In this document: piece by piece, positions 1-11,162 of the stretch | Layout: every line of letters starts with the position of its first letter | How positions within the stretch are numbered: the first letter of the stretch is position 1 | NCBI RefSeq assembly: GCF_011075055.1 | Contig: NC_058149.1 | Coordinates: forward strand, 12,282,449 to 12,346,448 | DNA length: 64,000 nt | Direction of reading: 5' to 3' | Origin: Mangifera indica | Lineage: Eukaryota; Streptophyta; Magnoliopsida; Sapindales; Anacardiaceae | Translations under genes and position numbers: made by a program | The notes under the pieces: model-generated | Seen by the model: the letters and a program-made list of their open reading frames with translations, nothing else | Database searches by the model: none | Told to the model about the DNA's origin: nothing

Positions 1-1811
1 GACCCGTTCAGACTTGGCTGAAATTTACCACCAATTCATCTAGTTTAAGACACTGCTGACGCCTAATCCATTCTTTAAAACTCTTAAAAACTCAGTTTAT
101 TCCTTTCTCACTTTTAAAAGTAGGTGCTACTCATGCTGATACAATTCCTCATTTTTTTTTCATAAATATCTTTCTCATTTGTTCTAGTTTGTGTGTGAGA
201 CAAAGGAATCCCACCAAAAATGTTTTGTCAACTATTTGCAACAGTCAGAACATGATTTCTTTTTTTGGTAAAGGAATCATCCGAATTAATTAAACGGATA
301 AATCTCAGATATAGTAATTGAATTCATAATCACTGTATCAATTAAATCAAGATTTCATAAATGTAATAAAAATTCAAATTCAAACATTTTCTCTAAAAAT
401 TTTAATGCTTTACTAGAACAGTCAAAACATAATTTTACTTAACCAAAGAAGAAAAAAAGAAAAAAAAGGCCAAAACATGATATGCTCCTTGATTTGTCAC
501 CTGTTTGTTGACAAACTATTTACCAAATACCAAGTACACGAAAAGTTGGATCAACAAAGCCATACAATAGGCGCAGCTATGTTGTAAATATTCTATATGT
601 TGTGCCAGGGAACTTGTTCACTTGAAATGGGTCACTTGCTCAATATCTGCAAAGCAAACAGTCTGCATAAAGGTAGCTTAGAGCAAACAAACGAATCTCT
701 TAAAAGCTTAGTAATGAACTGCAGAGAGGAGACAACAACTTATGTTTATTTGCTCTTTTGCCAAAAAAATTTCACATAGTCAACTTGCCCATTAAGTCCA
801 TAAGCATAGACTCCATATTAGATCATGATGATTCCTTATTTTGCCATAGAATTAAAATATGAAAGGAAAACAAAGAATTAAAACAAAGTATAGACTCCAT
901 ATTAGTCAACTTTCAAAAACCAGGGTGATGGGGGACCAAGATACTTGAAAGGAAAACAAGATTAAAATATGAAATCAAACAAAGTATGAGGCAAGAGGAA
1001 GGTTGAGTGGAAATGACGAATAAAGAAGATAATAACAGACGTTTCCCTTATTTTGCCATAGAATTCTTGTTATTAATTTCGTCAATCAAACAATATCAAC
1101 CACCAAATATCATTGTGAATGATATTACAATCCATCAACACTTTTCTTGCATAGGGTCTCATAACAGTGCTTATTTCTATTGCATGGATTCATTATCCTC
1201 TGGTAGAACCAGCCTGATGGGTTAAACAATTGAAGGTTAAACAACAGTGCTTTAAAATGAAGGCAAAAGAAAGGAAAAGTTAATTTGACTCGATAGATCG
1301 CTTTGAACTTGGCATTGCATCTGTTCTTTTAAAGGTGAGAGCATCTGGTTCTTATCTCTACCTAATTATATATATTTTTCTTTGAGATTTGATGCTTCAA
1401 GGGATCTAATGTGCCTTGAGTTTTTGCTCTCACAGTATTCTCCAATACTTTTCCTTTGCGCTGGTTGAATTCAAAGCTGTAGCAGTAATGGTGGTCCAGA
1501 TTAGAACTTGAATTTAACTTTTAGTCTTAGTTACCACAGCCTATCATTCCTTGGACCATTTCGTCAAAGCACTATTCAATTATCTTTGCTCCCCAAATGA
1601 CACCCACTTGTATGAGAGAGATTTTTCAGAAGTGCTCAGGGAAAATAAAACATAGTATTTTATTAATTAAGGTAAAAAAAAAACACAAGAGATTTTAAAA
1701 GCTTCATGTTAGAGATACACCATGCACCATACATTAAACCCAGAAACCCTTCCAAATGCAGCTACATGGCATGCTTTCTTCAGAAAAAGGCTGCAATACG
1801 AGATAGTCTTC
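1..1811. other. Gene-free flank
   Basis: No coding region with a recognisable domain is visible on either strand. The part nearest 1811 should carry the 3'UTR and polyadenylation region of the minus-strand zinc finger gene. The rest is AT-rich plant intergenic DNA with short homopolymer runs. Confidence 0.6.
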
Positions 1812-2990
1812 TTAAATAACTGCACCGCCTGAAATCAGAAAGCAAGAAACAAAACAAGTATTATAATAGTGAGATTGCTCAAGTTCATCTACCAAATTAC
1901 TTTCATCACTAAGAAAATATTGAGTAATGGTGACTCTGAAAGCTTCTCACCGCTTCCCTTTGGTGTTTTGCATTTAAAGCATTCTGTCCTCTTAGCATAA
2001 TTGTGAACTCCACATTCCGTTCTGTTTGAAAAATTTTCAGAAAAATTATTTGTACTGGTAAAACATCAAATTACAAGCCTTTAGAAATTACTCTTCATGT
2101 ATGCAGGCGTCTAATCAATTATCTTTATTACAATACTATCAGAATATTGTATATTAACAATGGCTGTACAATTCAAACAAAGAATTGGATTGAAATAATG
2201 CTGCCTAATTTCTGGAAATTTTTTTTTCTATAATAATGTAGAGATTCACAATGTACACTCTGAGAATGCACTTGGGAAAAATTTCCCGAAGGAAGATCCA
2301 AGATCATCAGTCTTCTGGGGATAAAGAAGAAAGCTTGCAAACACTACAAATTGGGGCTAGATTAACATGAATTTTCCTCAAACTTGTACAAGTAGGATAT
2401 TTCATGTCAAGATGTTAAGATTATTTCTCTTAAGTTTCCCCTAGCAAGGAGTTGCATGTGTAATGATGCTTTGTTTATTTATGAAAAAATTCCATGAGTA
2501 AAGATGTAATCGCTTTTGATTAATTTTCAGTTCTGTGTGCGCACATTTACATGCCAAATAAAAACAAGTACTGTGGATAAAAAATCAATGCTAATTTAGA
2601 AAAAAAAAAAAATGAATGCATCAGTGAATGTGATAGGTTGAGACAACAGTGGAGGGCGCAGATGGTGTTCTTAGTTCTTACTATCTGCAAAGTGTGAAAA
2701 TGAGCTCACCTTGGGCAAGTCCAGTCACCAGGTTTAGTAGGGCCGCCGGCTTGTTTCCTGGATCCACATACATAGCAGTTCGATCGGCTGGCAAAATTGT
2801 GAGCTCCGCATGTTATTTGATTTTCACAGTTCACAGCGGTGCAATACCAGTCTCCAAGACGGAGCACTGTCCAGGTTGATGGCTCAGGGCCACCATACCT
2901 AGGGTAATTGCAGTTTTGGCAAGCGTCTCGCTTCTTGAAATTCTGGTTTTGGCAGGCGGGGCACATCCAATCTCCAGCTGCCCAGCTCAT
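1812..2990 (-). CDS. RanBP2-type zinc finger protein, three fingers
   Basis: Coding exons (minus) are 2990-2710, 2021-1951 and 1828-1812, giving 122 aa with phase kept at both junctions. Finger 1 (about residues 5-27) is W-x-C-x2-C-x10-C-x2-C starting at GDWMCPAC. Finger 2 starts at GDWYCTAVNC and finger 3 at GDWTCPRTEC, ending ECFKCKTPKG. The family, with plant members such as Arabidopsis At2g17975 and At3g15680, binds single-stranded RNA or proteins through W-x-C-x(2-4)-C-x3-N-x6-C-x2-C fingers. The exact role of this member is unknown. Finger 2 carries six extra residues with an extra Cys between its second zinc ligand and the GAHN core. The start ATG lies 11 nt after a CAG acceptor, so a 5'UTR intron (about 3222-3002) with donor AG/GTGAATT is likely. 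A TATA box lies upstream at 3337-3344. The small last exon encodes only the final GGAVI residues. Confidence 0.88.
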
Positions 2991-3336
2991 TTTTCTATCC
3001 TGCAGGAAGAAGACAATATACAATATATTAATAAGAAAACATGGTGAAGCTACAACGCTAAACTCCTTCCTCTTAAAAGACATTTCTATAATCATGATCT
3101 TCCATATCAATTCATGTTCTTCTGTAACAAGAATGTAACTCATGGCTAGATTATCCTCCTGTAATTTCATTCATTGAGTTAGAAAGGCAAAAAATAGAAA
3201 GCTTGAAATGGAGAAATTCACCTAAAGAAAGAGCTTGAACAAGAAATATGATACGGGTGGTTAAGTAGTGGCTTGGAAGATGTAGAAGAGATTTGAGTAC
3301 TGCAGTTTGGTGAATTTGGTGTTTGGGTTAGAGGGA

Positions 3337-3344
3337 TTTTTATA
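3337..3344 (-). promoter_or_regulatory. TATA box of the zinc finger gene
   Basis: The minus strand reads GGTATAAAAATCC here. It lies about 115 bp upstream of the inferred 5'UTR donor near 3222, which fits a transcription start near 3305-3315. It is a motif match plus correct position only. Confidence 0.55.
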
Positions 3345-6300
3345 CCTGCTAAGGCCTCAAGAGTGGGGCCATTGATGTTGCTCTATCAAATTTTGCCTTT
3401 TGGCAGATGTGGTTTCCTTAAGATGGGATTCCAAAAGTAGAAAATTTAATTCTGAGAGATTGAGATAAACCTGCTCATTCATCTCCAATGAAAGAAGAGG
3501 CTGAAGAGCTAAGCTTGTTACTATATCAACATACATTTTTCCTTGTAAATTTCCACTAAGGCCCCTTCTTTATACGATTCCCCTTGCAATTATTGCAAAA
3601 GAAAAAAACTTATTATTCTCTTCTCCATATCCATTTCTAGTAAGGTGCAATCGGGGGAGATGTTACTTGAAGGGTGGCCAGCCATCACATTTTTACCTCT
3701 AGAAGAATTGGTCCTCCACACAATTGCCAAAGAGGATGCTCACATAAAATTTTCCAACTTGCATTGCATATACAAACATTTTCCAAGAAGAGTAGTAATA
3801 TGTGTACAAAAAAATGGTACAAACTTATAGATAAACGATGATATATCACTATGTGATTGAGTGCTGTTTTATCTTTAATTCAAATTTACTCAATCATATA
3901 AAGATATATTATAGTTTATGCATAAGTTTATACTCATTATTTATGTGTAAGTTTGTATTTATTATTTATATATATAGTTTTATTATTTGGTGGCACACAA
4001 GACAGTAAAAAGGTTGAGAGAAAACATTTAAACAGTTTCACCATTGGAATCAATTCCTCATAATGCATATGGATTGGCAAATTCCCTTTTCATGTTTGGA
4101 TTCCTTTTCTGCAATAATGCAAAAGTTATTTGAGGATTCACATCACCATTGGCTCTTTTATTTTCTGCTACTTCCCATTACTTAATCTGCATATGCATGG
4201 CAATATTCAAAATTGACTACACAGGCAGGGCCTTTTTGCACTGCATGAACATGTGTTCAAATAAAGCCACAGAACAAAATGTGCTCATGGAATTCGAAGT
4301 TAACTGGGAGAGGTATATATGGTTAGCAAATTAAACTTCCATGTTTGTATATTTTAACTAGAAAAGAAAGGAATTTTCTCAGGAGTTTTACTGGAATAAG
4401 GATTGCGGCGGGCTGACGCTGCAGGGAAGAATGGGCAGGAAGGAGAAGCTAGATTTAATTATCTGGAAAGTGGCAAATTTTAGGTGGGGTCGGTTGGATT
4501 GTGAACTGCATGATAGTAGAGTATATTATAGGTTTGAATATATATAATATATGTATGCAAGAATCATATTCGTCTTAAAGAAATATAAAAGTGTTTTGCG
4601 TGTTAATTGGTGTCAATATCCGGTAATGAAGCCTCCAAGTTCATGCATCAAGGCATGCCAAATTAAAGAGAGTTCTTCAGCATGCATATATGCTTTCAAA
4701 GTTGTGCATGGTTCATGTAATCTTAAGTATAAGGTATAAGACTTGAATAACATATTAGAAATATCAGTTTTTAGTATTGAATCTATATAGGTTTAAATTC
4801 TTCAATCTCAATAACTAATTTTTTATATATAATTCTCTTAAGGTTTATATTATTTTATATCAAAATCACCACCACATTTCGTAACATGGAACTAGGCATA
4901 GTATACCCACATGGGTGGCAGGGCTACAAAACATAGTGATATATTAATATCCTAATTATAATCGTAATTTAAGGCTAGCAAAAACCTAGCACATAGCTAA
5001 TCTGTGTGAATATCAGTGTTGCATAATGGTAGCATGCATATATGCTTTCAAAGTTGTGCATGGTTCATGCTTTGAGTAAAAAGTTTGTTAAGTTCTTAAA
5101 TTCCAAGTATAAGATATAAGACTTGAATCACACATTAAAAATATGAATTTTTAATGTGAAATTTATATGATTTTATATTCTTCAATCTCAATAACTAGTT
5201 TTTTAAATATAATTTTTTTAAAGTTTATATTATTTTATATCAAAGTTATCATCACGTCTTCCAACAAAAAATTAGAACACAGAATAATCACATGGGTGGT
5301 AAGACTACGAAACATAATAATATGTTAAGATCTTAATTATAATCATAGTTTGAGACTAGCACATAGTCAACTTGCATAAGTGTCAGTGCTGCATAATAGT
5401 AGTATATTAGGATTGCAGTTGCAATTGTAGCCTTGGGGCTAGTTGAGAGTTAGAGCATAGCCAACTCACGTGGACGCTAGCATTATAAAGCGATGGTATG
5501 TTGGACTCCAAATGCTAACTCTCTTATCTCAATAACTATTTTTTAAGGTGTTGTTCTCTCAAGATTCATATTACAAGTATTCATTAAACTAATTACGGTC
5601 ATATCATCCCCATGTGGGCACATAAGGGGAAGGTAAAAATAGCATATTTATATAACTTCAAGTAACAGCTTCTTTCAGAATATACTCCATTAAAATGAAC
5701 AAAACCATAAGAGTCTCTCTGACAGTGAAGATGTAGAGTCCGTTATGCTGGCATGGCAAACATATTGAGGTCCATTTAGGGATAGATGCTTGCGTGTTGA
5801 CCAAGGATTCGATAAGGAGGAATCCTAATCATCATTTATCTACCAGACAAGGTGAATATTCCGCATAAAAACCTTAGACTTAATGCCCCAATTTCTTTAT
5901 TCTGTATTATTTGTGATGGTTTTTTAAAAAGGGGCCATTCCCTTCAATAACACTTGCAGAATCTACCTCCATAGCTGGATTACCCTTCAAAAATAGCCGT
6001 TGCTTTTGAAATATTGAATAAATCGAATTCTAACTAACTCACTTAAATTCGAATTAATTTTGAGCTAATTCTTATTAAATGTTTAAATTCAATCGGAATC
6101 AAATCCCACCATATTAATATTTGCTTTATCCTGCCTGATGACCTTGAAAGTTGAAAGTGAGAAACTAGGGCCAATTCAATTCATCTGGTACTCATTTTCG
6201 GTGTTATTTTATCAGCTTCTCCACATGCTTTCTCTCTTTTCGTTTAATTATTATATCAAACAGTTGGGGTCCATGAGCCCAGGTTCATCAGGATTCCCCT

Positions 6301-6914
6301 CAGCTTCTGTTCCCCTGTAATATTTTATTATAAATAAATACAACCCATATCAGTCACAATACATAGAACAGTATTTTGCAATTTTAATTTATCAAATATG
6401 TATAATTTTCTTTTTCCATTCAAGATCTCCATCAAAACCTAAACACACCGGAAATATAAATATTAATCTAAATATAAAGTTTTAATATTTTTTATCAAAA
6501 GAATCCTCTATAACTTTGTTGATGAATCTTAATAGAATATCAATTTATTAGACAAATTTAAAACAAATTTAGATATTTAATCAACAATTTTATTTACTTT
6601 CTGAAACACACGTACAAACCTAACTCACAAATTTCCATGGGACCTATTATTGATGTCGCTGAGGAGTTTAGTAAGAGGACTTTTACCCCGTTTCAGATTG
6701 CCAATAAAAATATGTATAATTTCTTTAAGAACATAGTAAACATGTGTCATACAGAGAGAATTTAAATGGGTGATGGGCAGTGCAGAAACAATGTTCAGAT
6801 TTGAGAAAGATCAGTTTATGCAATTGTGTAATGCATGACAGAGAGCTGACATCGGCGAGAATATTTTTCTGTTTGGTGAAAGGCCTCAAAGTCTCCACCA
6901 ATAAAGCAAACATA
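3345..6914. other. Intergenic, repeat-rich
   Basis: No gene is recognised. The stretch holds AT-rich palindromic patches (for example 3835-3980) and the degenerate tandem repeat at 4679-5630 listed separately. Short open frames here have no domain character. Confidence 0.55.
4679..5630. repeat. Degenerate tandem repeat, about 350 bp unit, 2 full + 1 partial copies
   Basis: Copy 1 is about 4679-5030, copy 2 about 5031-5405 and a decayed partial copy 3 runs to about 5630. The first 39 bases of copies 1 and 2 are identical (both open AGCATGCATATATGC and end GGTTCATG). The remainder aligns with many substitutions and indels, with shared landmarks TTCAATCTCAATAACTA, CACATGGGTGG and GCATAATGGTAG/GCATAATAGTAG. 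Copy 3 keeps ATCTCAATAACTA and a CATGTGGG variant. There is no coding capacity. It could derive from a tandemly duplicated non-autonomous transposon. Confidence 0.8.
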
Positions 6915-8000
6915 AAATATCTCTAATCCTGTGCAAAACTTGCGGCTACTAGTGAAGGCAAACAGATTCACGCCCATGTTTTGAAGTTGAGGCTTGACTC
7001 TGATGCATTTGTTCATATTTCGCTTATTATACATGTATGCACAGAATGGTGAATTGGAAAGTGCAATATTGGTATTTGATAAAAGCATTCTCCGTTTCAT
7101 ACGCGGCTTTGATCCCCGGTTCTGCGTCGAGAGTTTATCTAGATGAGGCTAGGCAGCTTTCGATAAAATTCCCGTGAGGGATGTGAGTTTCTTTGAATGC
7201 TATGATCTCTGGTTATTCTCTAAGTGGTCGATATCAAGAGGCATTGGAAGTTTTTCAAGGGATTTAGGTTCTCTTGAATTGGGCAACTGGGTTCAGTCTT
7301 GGATTGAAGAACATGGACTTTGTAACAATCTTCCTACTGTTAGTGAACTTATGATATGTACTCAAAATGTGGTAACTTGGAGAAGGGTCGTGGATCGTTT
7401 GATAGTGCAGAGCAAAGGGATGTTATTTGATGGAATGTTATGATTGGTGGCTATGCTCATATGAGCCACTACAAAGAAGCGGTAATGTTATTTCGCCAAA
7501 TGGTACGACCAGAGATAGAGCCTAATGATGTATCATTTTAAAGCATTTTCCCAGCTTGTGCTTGTTTAGGTGCAATTGATCTTGGCAAATGGATTCATGC
7601 CTATGTAAACAAGAACTTTCAAAAACTAAAGATAATATCCCTCTGGACAAGTCTTGTTGAGATGTATGCTAAATGTGGAAATATGGAGGCAGCAACACAA
7701 GTTCTTGATGCCATGAGTTTCAAAAGCTTGGCTTCTTTGAATGCAATGATATCTGGGTTATCCATGCATGGGAATGCAGATAAGGCTTTTGAACTCATCT
7801 CAACAATGATTACTGGAGCATTCAAGCCAGATGATATCGTTGTTTTTGGTGTCTTATCTGCTTGTAGCGATGCAGGCTCCCTGGATCTTGGACGCCAATA
7901 TTTCACCTCAATGATCCCAGATGACAAATTTTCACAAAAATTGCAACGCTTTGGTTGCATGGCAGAACTTCTGTATCATTGGTGTGAAAGTTTGTGCTAA
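6915..8000 (+). pseudogene. Decayed PPR (PLS-type) gene, OTP82-like
   Basis: Translated pieces in shifting frames match consecutive PPR repeats of a PLS/DYW-class organelle RNA-editing factor. In order they are SCAKLAATSEGKQIHAHVLK, then MYAQNGELESAILVFDKS, ISGYSLSGRYQEALEVF, GNWVQSWIEEHG, MIGGYAHMSHYKEAVMLF, PNDVSF, ACACLGAIDLGKWIHAYV and MYAKCGNMEAATQV...LNAMISGLSMHGNADKAFEL...VLSACSDAGSLDLGRQYF. The repeat order is that of Arabidopsis OTP82 (At1g08070) as I remember it. Reading is broken by stops (TAA near 6924, TAA near 7540) and several frameshifts (around 7030, 7100 and 7330-7440). The N-terminal part and the whole E/DYW C-terminus are missing after about 8000. Only the last piece, 7662-8000, keeps a continuous frame. 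Confidence 0.85.
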
Positions 8001-10192
8001 CAAGCAATACATTGAACTCGAGCGAAATTTGGTGAAACAATATAAAGAGACAAAAAAAAGATAAAAAATCAGTTTTTAACGTAATTTTACTAAAAATCCC
8101 AAGAGTCTATGTCTACCATATTATTTTTATCTAAGTAGTGAGAGTGAAAATTATAAAATTAAAATGCTAACGTTATTGGACATTAGGAGTATCATTTTTT
8201 TTTTGTAAGAACCTTTTAGTTATTAAAATTTTATTAAAATTAAAGTTAAGGTCACATTACAATTGTTTTATGGGTTATAACAGTTGATGATTTGATACGC
8301 ATAATTGTGATTTCAATTTGGTAAGAGAGTAATCAAACTTTAGTTGTAATTGTTAAAATAAAAGAAAATAATTTTAAGATAATAAAAAATAATTATTTAA
8401 TGTTTGATAGATTATAAGAGTTAAAACAGATTAAACCTTTATTTTTAATACGAGACTTTTAAAAAAAAAATTATTTTATATCTAAGTTTTTATTATAGTT
8501 ACGAGATAAAATAATATTTTCTTAATAATAATTGGTCACACTCGTGAGTTTGATTATGAAAAAATTTTGATAACATAACAAATACCTCTCAATTTTTGGA
8601 GTCCGCATAGGATTGTAGAAACCATTTCCTTTTTCGCATAAATGAGCACCATATGATCGGTTAGGATTCTATAATCGCTAAAATGGCAGGAGGCATCTAG
8701 ACATTTAATCTCCTGCGTTCACTTTTGCATCAAAACTTCAAAACTAGAGATTCCTCCGTTCAACAGTTTTTCTTCATGTTCTTTTGTCTTGCATTGCTTT
8801 GTCGTTTATTGCTTTCATAATTTGTTTGCAGAATTTTTGCCTAAATTCCCCCGGTTTTTCACCCAAAATTGCTCAATGAAAAACAGAAGTGGACATTTTG
8901 ACCAAGTTTTGGATTTGGCATTGCCATCAAACATAATATTTATCATAAATTCATAACCATAACAAATCGTTGGACTTGTAATTGTAGTAGCAAGGAACAC
9001 AAACGGTTATCGATCGACCTTGTATTATTCCATATGCCCAAAGATTTATTTCCACCCAAGGCTTGATGTAATTTCAAACTTTTATTTATCTACTTTAAAA
9101 ACTTTAAATCTCATTTATAAATTAATTTTTGTTAAAATTTTTAGTTTAATATAAAGATAAAATTATTATTTTAATAATATTATTAAAAAATATATAATTT
9201 ATCATATTTTTTCTCTTCTTTAGATTTTAAAAATTAATAATTTTATTCATACCTAAAATTTTTTAAGTCTAAGAAATCATATTTTTTTCCTTTAAATTTA
9301 GAGTTTTTTTCCTCACCTCAATCTTTAACTACCTTCTTTTTTCACCTTTAACCGCAGTTCTCTCTATGACTTGATGAATAGTTTAAAATTTTGAAAATTG
9401 ATGCATTATAGTTTGGAATCAAACATTGGTCTATTCTATACCTCCTATTTATTTGTAGTAGTTTTATGTAATCCGTGTTGATGGGTAATCCGTATTTATA
9501 CTCAAAACAATGGGCATTGGTAACTGGTCACAGGTTAATTATTCACTTCCACACCCACTCCCATAAAGTAACTTGTTAATTGTTCCTTGCTTAACCCATT
9601 TTTCTGAACCATCTTTTTTATGTATTTTTTTCATTTTCCCCCTGGTAAGTGAAGCCACAGGTTTGAACTTTGACGCAGAACTGTCTCAAAACCATGCGAA
9701 AGCCTTGAGCCTTTTCATGTGCAACTGCTGCAATGTTTTTGAGATTTGAACAAGTGTCCTTAACCAAGGGCTGGGATCCTTAGATTGTCTTAATTTGCCT
9801 GCTACGACCAGTACAAACATTAGTCCAAAAACATATCGAGATGATGGTTTTCCTTTATTTGATGGCTTCTTCTTGAGTGCACATCAAGTGGCGTTTAGAC
9901 TCAGCTTTGATCTACTCACTTTCGACTCTCTGACAATTAAAGGTTCCACTCCATCGATGCGTAATCTTTCAACCATGTTTAGCTAAATAATCCTATTAAT
10001 GGCAAATTTCAGATGATATTCATTTCTGAGATTGAAGCTCATTGTTGTGCAATCAAACGTACGAATAATATACCCATTTTTATTTATATACAGGTAATGA
10101 GTTTACATGCTAATCTGCTCCTCAAAAGATTATAATCACGACAAACATATAATCTTAATAGCAATTCACGATCATAGTAGAAGGATAGCTAG
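8001..10192. other. Intergenic
   Basis: No gene is recognised. It is AT-rich with many short A/T runs. Around 9640-9810 there is one copy of a diverged direct repeat whose partner lies at about 11620-11770, on the far side of the ENOD93 gene. The last few hundred bases before 10193 should include the 3'UTR of that minus-strand gene. Confidence 0.5.
9640..9810. repeat. Diverged direct repeat, copy 1 (downstream side of ENOD93 gene)
   Basis: Shares in order CAAAACCATG, GAGATTTGAACAAGTGTC and GGGCTGG...ATTGTC with 11620-11770 (CAAACCATGG, GAGATTTAAACAAGTGTCG, GGGCTGA...ATTGTC). Identity looks roughly two-thirds with indels, judged by eye. Confidence 0.55.
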
Positions 10193-11071
10193 CTAGAATG
10201 CTTCCACTTTAGAGTCCTTGAAAGAATTCTTGCGTGCCGTCGCCAGAATAGTCTTATCAGCAACTATGAAGTATGCGGCGCCCGCCACTGTAATTGATCA
10301 ATGAATAAATTTGATTGATTAACACAAACAGCCAAATAGATAATAGTGATCCATGCAGAACAAATATAGAAAGATGGTAACCTGTGGAGACAATGAGAGC
10401 TTGAGCTGTATGGTTGAGATAAGCTTTTGCCCAAGGCAGCATCCTCACACTCGCCAGCTGCATGCATTTTAGAAATGGCGAAATTTTGATTAATTGTTTT
10501 AGCATATACATGTCTAGACTGTAAATCGTGAGGTCTTTGGAAGACTTACAGTTGGAATGGCAGTGGCAATGCTGGCGACAGCAGCTGCCTTGGCTCCCGC
10601 AATTACACCTTCTGTTAAGTAATAAACACAAACAAGTACACTTTACTCATTGAGCTATATGATTATATATAAGCAAAAAAACCAATTAATTTTTAACCAC
10701 CCCATCATCCACCTTGACTGTGGAATTCAAAAAATGCCAAACGTTAAATTTTGTTCAATACTTGAGGATGAAAAAGAGGTTCAATTGGGGTCTCTGGATC
10801 CCGGTCCCCTACCCCCAAAAGGACCCTTCTTTTAACAATGGAGTGGGACTTTTTTTCTTAAGCATATGGGATGTTCATGAAATATTTAAGATGTTTTAAT
10901 CATCTATATAAATAGTTAAGGTTGAAACAGGTGTGCCAAAAACAAAGGAAAAAAGATAAAGGTGGCATGCATATACATACCACGAGAGCAACGCTTTGCC
11001 ACGGCTAGCTTTTGATCAAGTGATGCCAAGCTAGCCCTCTCAAGAGGAGACTGAACCATATTTTTTGCCAT
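10193..11071 (-). CDS. Early nodulin 93 (ENOD93)-like protein
   Basis: Four exons (minus), 11071-10981, 10611-10550, 10457-10382 and 10287-10193, give 107 aa with phase kept throughout. The ENOD93 domain fills most of the protein. Segments GVIAGAKAAAVASIATAIPT (residues 32-51), LASVRMLPWAKAYLNHTAQA (52-71) and VAGAAYFIVADKTILATARK (77-96) are recognised, with two hydrophobic stretches compatible with membrane insertion. The family was named from nodule-induced transcripts. It is widespread in non-legumes, responds to nitrogen and stress, and has been linked to mitochondrial respiration; I infer a small mitochondrial membrane protein. Length and exon number look normal. A TATA box sits about 85 bp upstream of the ATG. 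No second ENOD93 copy is present although flanking repeats hint at a past duplication. Confidence 0.92.
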
Positions 11072-11155
11072 TGTAAGAGATGTAATTTGATCAAATAGAA
11101 ATGGGATATGCAAGTAAGCAAGTTAATGAATGAAGTGCATGAGATTTTGTTGGAG

Positions 11156-11162
11156 ATTTATA
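11156..11162 (-). promoter_or_regulatory. TATA box of the ENOD93-like gene
   Basis: The minus strand reads CCCTATAAATCTCC, 85-91 bp upstream of the ATG at 11071. That leaves room for a 5'UTR of about 55 nt. Confidence 0.6.

Noticed and set aside
1330..1440. GTGAGAGCA ... TGCTCTCAC inverted pair as a miRNA precursor
   Set aside because: Only about nine bases pair and flanking bases do not extend the stem; no match to a known plant miRNA.
9795..9986. 63-aa frame MPATTSTNI...
   Set aside because: No domain, and it overlaps the diverged direct repeat. Considered a chance frame.
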